The notes below the pieces were generated by a model. The model was not told the DNA's origin. It worked only from the letters and a program-made list of their open reading frames with translations, and searched no databases. Positions 49,062 through 53,228 of a stretch of DNA of 53,228 bases are shown piece by piece. The stretch covers positions 1-53,228 of the forward strand of contig JABGQU010000002.1 of NCBI GenBank assembly GCA_018648605.1, in the 5' to 3' direction. This DNA comes from Anaerolineae bacterium. GTDB taxonomy: Bacteria > Chloroflexota > Anaerolineae > Anaerolineales > Villigracilaceae. The translations under genes were made by a program, and so were the position numbers. Each line of letters opens with the position of its first letter. Position 1 is the stretch's first letter.

Positions 49062-51215
49062 ATGACAAACTCTAAAAACAACCGTTACGAAACACCCAAT
49101 ATCTGGCACGATCTGCCTCTGGACGATAAAGAAAAAGCGCAATTTCACTTCGATGATTACGCTGCAACCCTTGCGCGTCTGATCGCCAGCAAGGAGACTG
49201 TTACACCGCTCACTATCGGGGTCAGTGGGGCGTGGGGTAGTGGTAAGACAACGTTGCTGCGGCGTGTGGAAAGAATGCTTCAGCAAACGGATACACTTCG
49301 TGATCCGAAAACACCCGAGAAAATGGATTTCTTGAATCCAAGCGATGAGCCATCGAAACTTTTTCGTCCTTGCCGGACAGTTTGGTTCAATGCCTGGAAA
49401 TATGCTGATGAAGAGCAATTATTAGTAGCCCTTGTACGTGTGATCGTACAGGCAATGGCAGAAGATGATGTAGTTTCAAAGGTTCTGGCGAACCTGCTTG
49501 ACCCTAGCTATCCACGCCGGGATGTCGTTAATACGGTGCTTTCCTGGTTTTCGATCAAAATTGGGGATGTTGGAGTCGAGTTGAATACGGGCGAGACCAT
49601 TCCAACCTCCTTTGCGCAAAAAACAGCACTGCTTGATCTCTTTGATGATGCCTTTGATAAGCTCATTGCTGCTTGGGTACATCGCAAAGCGGATATTGAC
49701 AAGGTCAACCCTGAAGAAGGCATCTTAGCCATTTTCATCGACGATCTTGACCGCTGCTTGCCAGAGAAAACTGTGCAAGTTCTTGAAGCGGTCAAACTCT
49801 TTCTCGATAAAAAAGGTTGCATTTTTTTGCTCGGTGCCGATACGCGCATTGTGCAGCAGGCAGTAACCAAACATTATCAAGAAACGAACATTCTTGCCGA
49901 TGACCCCGCTGATTATCTTGAAAAAATCATCCAATTGCGCTTTGACTTGCCACCCGTGCAGGATGATGAGATGGGTGAATTCGTCCGTCAACAAGTTGAA
50001 GAAGATGACGAGATGAAAGCCCATAGCCGCCTGATCGCTTTGGGTGCAGCGGCCAACCCGCGCAAGGTCAAAACCTTTTTAAACGATCTCAATTTGCGCT
50101 GGGCGATGTGGCGCAATATGAGCGAAAGCGAGAAGGTGGTCGATTTTGATGACTTCGTGCGCTGGGAAGTTTGGATGCGCGCCGCGCCGAAATTCCGCAA
50201 ACGTGTTTATGGAATGCAGGGTGCATCTTCTGCCCGCGCAAACCTTATCCAGGCGGCCTTCGATTGGGCTGGTGATGATGACGAAGCAGCCAATAGTTTT
50301 AGGGATGATCTTAACCGAGAAATGGAACGCGTACTCAAAGAGATTTCCCCGCATAGAAATAACTTTGCGGCTGATGTGATCGACAGCCTCGTTCACATGG
50401 CGCTCCCGCCCGTGGAAGAAGAACCTGCTCCCGTTAAAGAAACCGAAATTGCTCCCGAAATGCTGGGTGACAAAAAATCCCGCCTGCGTGGCAAAAGAGA
50501 CCTTGATTTTGAGCCTGCTAAAACTGATGCGCAGCTTTTCTTTGCAGAAATGTCCTTTCAGCGCATCCCAGCAGGTGATTTTCTGATGGGTGATGGTAAT
50601 GAGCGGCATACGGTGAATATTTCTTATGATTACTATATGGCGCGTCTGCCTGTTACGACTGCAGATTACGGGAAGTTTGCAGGTTCACAGTTTGAAGTTG
50701 AAAGCAGAAAAGAAAATCATCCCGTTGTTGAAGTTTCATGGCATGATGCGCAGAAATATACTGTCTGGCTGAACAATAATCATGCTGGTAAATTACCAAA
50801 AGACTATCGCTTTGCGCTACCTTCCGAAGCGGAATGGGAAAAAGCCGCCCGCGGAGAATATGCCAACGAATATCCCTGGGGCAATGAATTCGATAAAGCC
50901 AAATGCAATTCTCGCGAAAGCGGCATTGGAACGACCAGCGCGGTGGGGCAATTCTCTCCTGCGAGTGATAGCCCGTATGGTTGTGCGGATATGAGTGGAA
51001 ATGTATGGGAGTGGACGCGCAGTCTTTATAAAAATTACCCTTATCTTGCAGAGGATGGGCGCGAGAAAGAAGCAGGTAGTGGCAGTCGCGTTTTGCGCGG
51101 CGGTTCTTTCCTCAATGATCTGAGCAGCGTGCGCTGCGCCTTTCGCATCAATAACCTTCCCGGTTACAGTAGCCTCAGCCTCGGTTTTCGTCTTTGCGTT
51201 TCTCCCATCTCCTAA
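49062..51215 (+). CDS. KAP-family P-loop NTPase fused to FGE/C-type-lectin-fold domain
   Basis: A 717 aa protein. The KAP NTPase (about 30-400) has Walker A GAWGSGKTTLLRRVE at 56-70 and Walker B LAIFIDDLDRCLPEKTVQ near 226-243; CIFLLGADTRIVQQAVTKHY is the expected sensor strand. A linker (about 450-495) leads to a SUMF1-type fold: FQRIPAGDFLMGDGNERHTV, ALPSEAEWEKAARGEYANEY, PWGNEFD, CADMSGNVWEWTRSL, GSRVLRGGSF and LGFRLCVSP. The catalytic Cys pair of true FGE is absent, so this end should bind a ligand. Residues after RGGS look hypervariable. I start at ATG 49062, not GTG 49050. KAP and related NTPases with such C-ends are seen in conflict systems. Confidence 0.88.
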   Translation: MTNSKNNRYETPNIWHDLPLDDKEKAQFHFDDYAATLARLIASKETVTPLTIGVSGAWGSGKTTLLRRVERMLQQTDTLRDPKTPEKMDFLNPSDEPSKLFRPCRTVWFNAWKYADEEQLLVALVRVIVQAMAEDDVVSKVLANLLDPSYPRRDVVNTVLSWFSIKIGDVGVELNTGETIPTSFAQKTALLDLFDDAFDKLIAAWVHRKADIDKVNPEEGILAIFIDDLDRCLPEKTVQVLEAVKLFLDKKGCIFLLGADTRIVQQAVTKHYQETNILADDPADYLEKIIQLRFDLPPVQDDEMGEFVRQQVEEDDEMKAHSRLIALGAAANPRKVKTFLNDLNLRWAMWRNMSESEKVVDFDDFVRWEVWMRAAPKFRKRVYGMQGASSARANLIQAAFDWAGDDDEAANSFRDDLNREMERVLKEISPHRNNFAADVIDSLVHMALPPVEEEPAPVKETEIAPEMLGDKKSRLRGKRDLDFEPAKTDAQLFFAEMSFQRIPAGDFLMGDGNERHTVNISYDYYMARLPVTTADYGKFAGSQFEVESRKENHPVVEVSWHDAQKYTVWLNNNHAGKLPKDYRFALPSEAEWEKAARGEYANEYPWGNEFDKAKCNSRESGIGTTSAVGQFSPASDSPYGCADMSGNVWEWTRSLYKNYPYLAEDGREKEAGSGSRVLRGGSFLNDLSSVRCAFRINNLPGYSSLSLGFRLCVSPIS
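51096..51191 (+). other. candidate diversity-generating-retroelement variable region
   Basis: The last 31 codons of the FGE fold, RGGSFLNDLSSVRCAFRI and NNLPGYSSLSLGFR, match the layout of DGR target loops (RGGS...R.A.R....GFR). Of the 18 codons I assign to variable positions, 17 end in C or T and could derive from AAC or AAT by changes at adenines only; the other (CTG) could come from CAG. No template repeat or reverse transcriptase is in the window. Confidence 0.55.
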
Positions 51216-51258
51216 CTCTGCTCTCTGCCTCTCTGCACTCTGAATCTCTGAGTCTTTG

Positions 51259-51415
51259 CCCCCTCTGTCCTGCGGACATCTCCCCTTGTCTTTAGGGCAA
51301 ATTCCAAGTGCGTGGGATTTAGGAGAGAAGTGGGAAACTGTATTTTTTTATCCCCCTATTTTGCTTGCAAAATGGGGGGATGCCCAAGTGGAGCGAGGGC
51401 AGGGGGGCTGAACGT
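51259..51415. repeat. repeat family E, copy 2
   Basis: Same block order as 46346-46526: CCCCTCTGTCCTGCGGACAT, TCTCCCC, CAAATTCC, GGGATTTAGGAGAGA, CCCCCTATTTTGCTTGCAA AATGGGGGG and GAGCGAGGGCAGGGGGGCTG. It fills most of the 227-base gap between the KAP-FGE stop and the convergent gene. Confidence 0.85.
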
Positions 51416-51442
51416 CTGAATACAAGAGGAAAGTGCGTAATA

Positions 51443-52501
51443 TTAAGCAAAGAATTTCTTCATCGCCGGTGTAATATCGGCTAAATTTCCTAAACCTTTC
51501 CCAACAAACTGCTTTCTCATTTCTTCATTCCCAAGTAATAAACAGGGCACATCCACATCTGTATGCCTACGTGTGCCGAGGTCTTCCATATTGCCATGAT
51601 CGGATGTTATTAGCACAAGCAGGTTATTGGATGCGGCTTCGAGCAAGCCTGCCAGCACGCCGTCGAAAGTTTCGAGTTGTTGGATTGCCCAATCCATATC
51701 CTGTTTATGGCCGGCGTAATCGCTTGCCCAATATTCGAAAAAGGAGAAGTCGTATTGCATGGCTAGAGAAACGAGTTTTACTCCCGCTTCTTCAGGCGTA
51801 TATAGCGGCACTTTTTCGTCCTTGAGCATTTTTCGCCATGCTTCTCCAGTGAAGCCTGCAGAAAGGGCGCGCCCTGCGTAGATATCTTCGGCGGTGAAGA
51901 GAGGCAGCCCTGCCTGTGTGACGGCGAGCGGAATGGCTGAGTAAAGCCGCTTGCCTGAATTTATGCCTTTGAAATATCCATCAGGATAGGCGCTCAGGAG
52001 CGCGGCTGTTTTGTTTTTTGCGCGTATCCATGAGAAGATGGTTTCGCCCACGTCACTACCCTTTCGGGCAAGCGTGTGAGGAGCATGCACGCCTGCACTC
52101 GCTGTATTTCGAGTGTGCGACGCGGCAGTCTCTTTGGCTGTTGCGGAGATCGCTTCGGCGGTAAAGCTGCCTCGCGATGACGCAGCAGGGTTTGTGAGAA
52201 ATTCGCGCACATCGGCGTTGGGTTTGGGTCCGTAGTGATAACCGATCTCTTTGGGGATGTTGAGGCCTGTGAGCAGCGTCGCCTGCCCTGTCGCAGATTG
52301 GGGTAGGCCATCTACACCGAGATTGGCATCCAGCGCCAAGAGGCTGGCGCGTTCACCGTGATAGGGGGCAGTATCAGCGACGAGGGCTTGGTCGCCGAGC
52401 AAGGCACGCAGGGTCGGCATTTTGGCGCGGGCAAAGGGATTTGTTTCGGGGTTATTGGCGCCGAGTCCGACGCCGTCGAGGAAGATAAATAGAAGGGGCA
52501 T
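51443..52501 (-). CDS. alkaline-phosphatase-superfamily metalloenzyme (phosphoglycerate-mutase-like) with repeat-encoded insertion
   Basis: Related to cofactor-independent phosphoglycerate mutase and phosphopentomutase. Metal and nucleophile motifs are FIFLDGVGLG (Asp), LPQSATGQATLLTG (Ser/Thr nucleophile region), YWASDYAGHKQDMDWA and ITSDHGNMEDLG. The middle has GYHYGPKPNADVREFLTN, then about 44 residues (ASSRGSFTAEAISATAKE, then HTRNTASAGVHAPHTLARKG) encoded by repeat family A, and conserved sequence resumes at GETIFSWIRAKNKTAALLSA. The insert lies in a surface position between metal-site segments. True substrate unknown. No ribosome-binding site is obvious before the ATG. Confidence 0.82.
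   Translation of the reverse strand: MPLLFIFLDGVGLGANNPETNPFARAKMPTLRALLGDQALVADTAPYHGERASLLALDANLGVDGLPQSATGQATLLTGLNIPKEIGYHYGPKPNADVREFLTNPAASSRGSFTAEAISATAKETAASHTRNTASAGVHAPHTLARKGSDVGETIFSWIRAKNKTAALLSAYPDGYFKGINSGKRLYSAIPLAVTQAGLPLFTAEDIYAGRALSAGFTGEAWRKMLKDEKVPLYTPEEAGVKLVSLAMQYDFSFFEYWASDYAGHKQDMDWAIQQLETFDGVLAGLLEAASNNLLVLITSDHGNMEDLGTRRHTDVDVPCLLLGNEEMRKQFVGKGLGNLADITPAMKKFFA
52051..52182. repeat. repeat family A, copy 3, inside the phosphoglycerate-mutase-like gene
   Basis: Read on the minus strand it starts CGTCATCGCGAGGC and contains CGAAGCGATCTCC and GAGACTGCCGCGTCG, the same core as the intergenic copy at 30989-31082. It also has an extra hairpin CACTCG/CGAGTG and ends near GGGTAGTGACG. 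About 132 bases, a multiple of three, translated in frame. Confidence 0.8.
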
Positions 52502-52523
52502 GAGGTTGTACCAATAAAAAGGG

Positions 52524-52556
52524 AGACTACAAAAGTCTCAAAGACTTTTGTAGTCT
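52524..52556. repeat. hairpin repeat family D, copy 3
   Basis: Perfect 15-bp arms AGACTACAAAAGTCT / AGACTTTTGTAGTCT with a CAA loop, same as 41061-41093. It lies between the methyltransferase stop and the phosphoglycerate-mutase-like start. Confidence 0.88.
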
Positions 52557-52570
52557 GGTGGCGGGTGTGG

Positions 52571-53131
52571 TTATTTCTTCTGAAACAAAGCCCAAACCGA
52601 ATCTCGCCCGATCTTGTCTGTGCCATCTTTGCGCCAGATGAGATCGAATCGGGATTGGGCAGATGCCAGATCAACGGGAGCAAGCCCATGACTTGCGGGC
52701 GTCCCGTCGGCGGGGGTGAGGTGAGCGTAGATGAGCCAGTATCCGCTTGGGGCGAGGATATTGTCCAGCTGAGCAAGATAATCCCGTTTTTTCTCGCCTA
52801 AATTGTGAAAACAACCCATATCGAGAGCGAGATCAAATTTGCCTTTTATGCCGCGTAATTTACTTGCATCGCCAAGATGGAGATCTATTTTCACATTGGC
52901 GATCTTGGCTTTGCGCCGCGCTTTGTAGAGGGCCAACAATGCAAAATCTACACCGCTAACTTGCCAGCCATGTTCGGCGAGAGTGATCAGATTTGTGCCT
53001 GTCCCGCAGCCAATGTCGATAGCACGCCCGGCAGGATGTTGATCGATGAACTCGAGAAGCTCGGGTGGCGTAATGCCACTATCCCAAGGTGGGCGGCTGA
53101 GGTAGAACAGGTTGCTGATCAATGGATTCAT
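52571..53131 (-). CDS. class I SAM-dependent methyltransferase
   Basis: Seven-strand Rossmann methyltransferase. Motif I AIDIGCGTGTNLITLAEHGW binds S-adenosylmethionine, followed by VSGVDFALLALYKARRK (acidic residue for the ribose) and the post-motif strand KFDLALDMGCFHNLGEKKRD. With the start at 53131 (MNPLISNLFYLSRPPW) it is 187 aa, near the thiopurine/tellurite-type group. The frame is also open to a GTG at 53188, which would add 19 residues without family resemblance. Substrate unknown. It is the last gene in the window. Confidence 0.85.
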   Translation of the reverse strand: MNPLISNLFYLSRPPWDSGITPPELLEFIDQHPAGRAIDIGCGTGTNLITLAEHGWQVSGVDFALLALYKARRKAKIANVKIDLHLGDASKLRGIKGKFDLALDMGCFHNLGEKKRDYLAQLDNILAPSGYWLIYAHLTPADGTPASHGLAPVDLASAQSRFDLIWRKDGTDKIGRDSVWALFQKK

Positions 53132-53228
53132 GGGGAAAAATATGGAAAAAGCGTTGCACTTGCCTTCTTGGATAATGACATTCCGCACTTTGACAATTTA
53201 ACTGTATTCTCTTACAATCATGCGGTCT

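Noticed and set aside
1-53228. CRISPR array, tRNA, rRNA, prophage or intact insertion sequence
   Set aside because: No regularly spaced direct repeats, no recognisable tRNA or rRNA segments, and no transposase or phage genes were found; the repeats seen are dispersed singles.

Overview
The window looks like chromosomal DNA of a filamentous-type Chloroflexota bacterium, most likely class Anaerolineae. This is inferred from the gene families and architecture, not from a marker-gene comparison. The clues are several lipoproteins with long Thr/Pro linkers, an isopentenyl phosphate kinase, paired SPFH-type membrane proteins, a transmembrane helix-hairpin-helix protein and many dispersed palindromic repeats. 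I see no rRNA or tRNA gene, CRISPR array, intact transposase or prophage. The first 133 bases hold no recognisable gene.

Layout. 134-4336 (+): ribosomal proteins L21 and L27, an L31 fused to an RNA-polymerase alpha-CTD-like domain, then thymidine kinase, hypoxanthine phosphoribosyltransferase and a CCA/poly(A) polymerase family nucleotidyltransferase. 4491-8405: response regulator (-), pyruvate phosphate dikinase (+), a frameshifted SRPBCC gene. 8451-14023 (-): lipoprotein, sirtuin, membrane glycosyltransferase, cupin, glycine-rich membrane protein, YbaK deacylase. 14140-19184: HHH membrane protein, alanine-dehydrogenase-like enzyme, broken hemerythrin, small membrane protein, HEAT-repeat protein, HemW. 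19200-23638: two tandem paralogous lipoproteins and a divergent FGE-fold lipoprotein, all ending in the same Cys/Trp module. 23652-29126 (-): amidase, GNAT acetyltransferase, broken yjbQ, sulfurtransferase, formate-tetrahydrofolate ligase. 29225-33445: isopentenyl phosphate kinase, a membrane Thr/Pro protein, thioesterase, a hypothetical protein, PsuG. 33506-41027: SPFH pair, PHP hydrolase, NicO/beta-propeller fusion, HAD hydrolase. 41093-48919 (-): MFS exporter, acidic lipoprotein, EtfAB, RNase H, glutaryl-CoA dehydrogenase (which would use EtfAB as electron acceptor), and an ArsR-SDR operon with its operator. 49062-53131: KAP NTPase fused to an FGE/C-type-lectin domain, a phosphoglycerate-mutase-like enzyme and a methyltransferase.

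Repeats. At least eight families of short palindromic or terminal-inverted-repeat elements are scattered between genes. Four copies lie inside reading frames of conserved proteins and are translated in frame: in hemW, in the isopentenyl phosphate kinase, in the phosphoglycerate-mutase-like gene, and at the N-terminus of the NicO fusion. This resembles the protein-coding palindromic elements of Rickettsia.

Most interesting system. The KAP-FGE protein ends in a segment with the layout and codon pattern of a diversity-generating-retroelement variable region: codons at the presumed variable positions are almost all NNY, as expected from adenine mutagenesis of AAY codons. No reverse transcriptase or template repeat is in the window, so it would be a remote target. 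Also notable: several genes have a -10 box 6-7 nt before the start codon (leaderless mRNAs), and three genes are broken in different ways.
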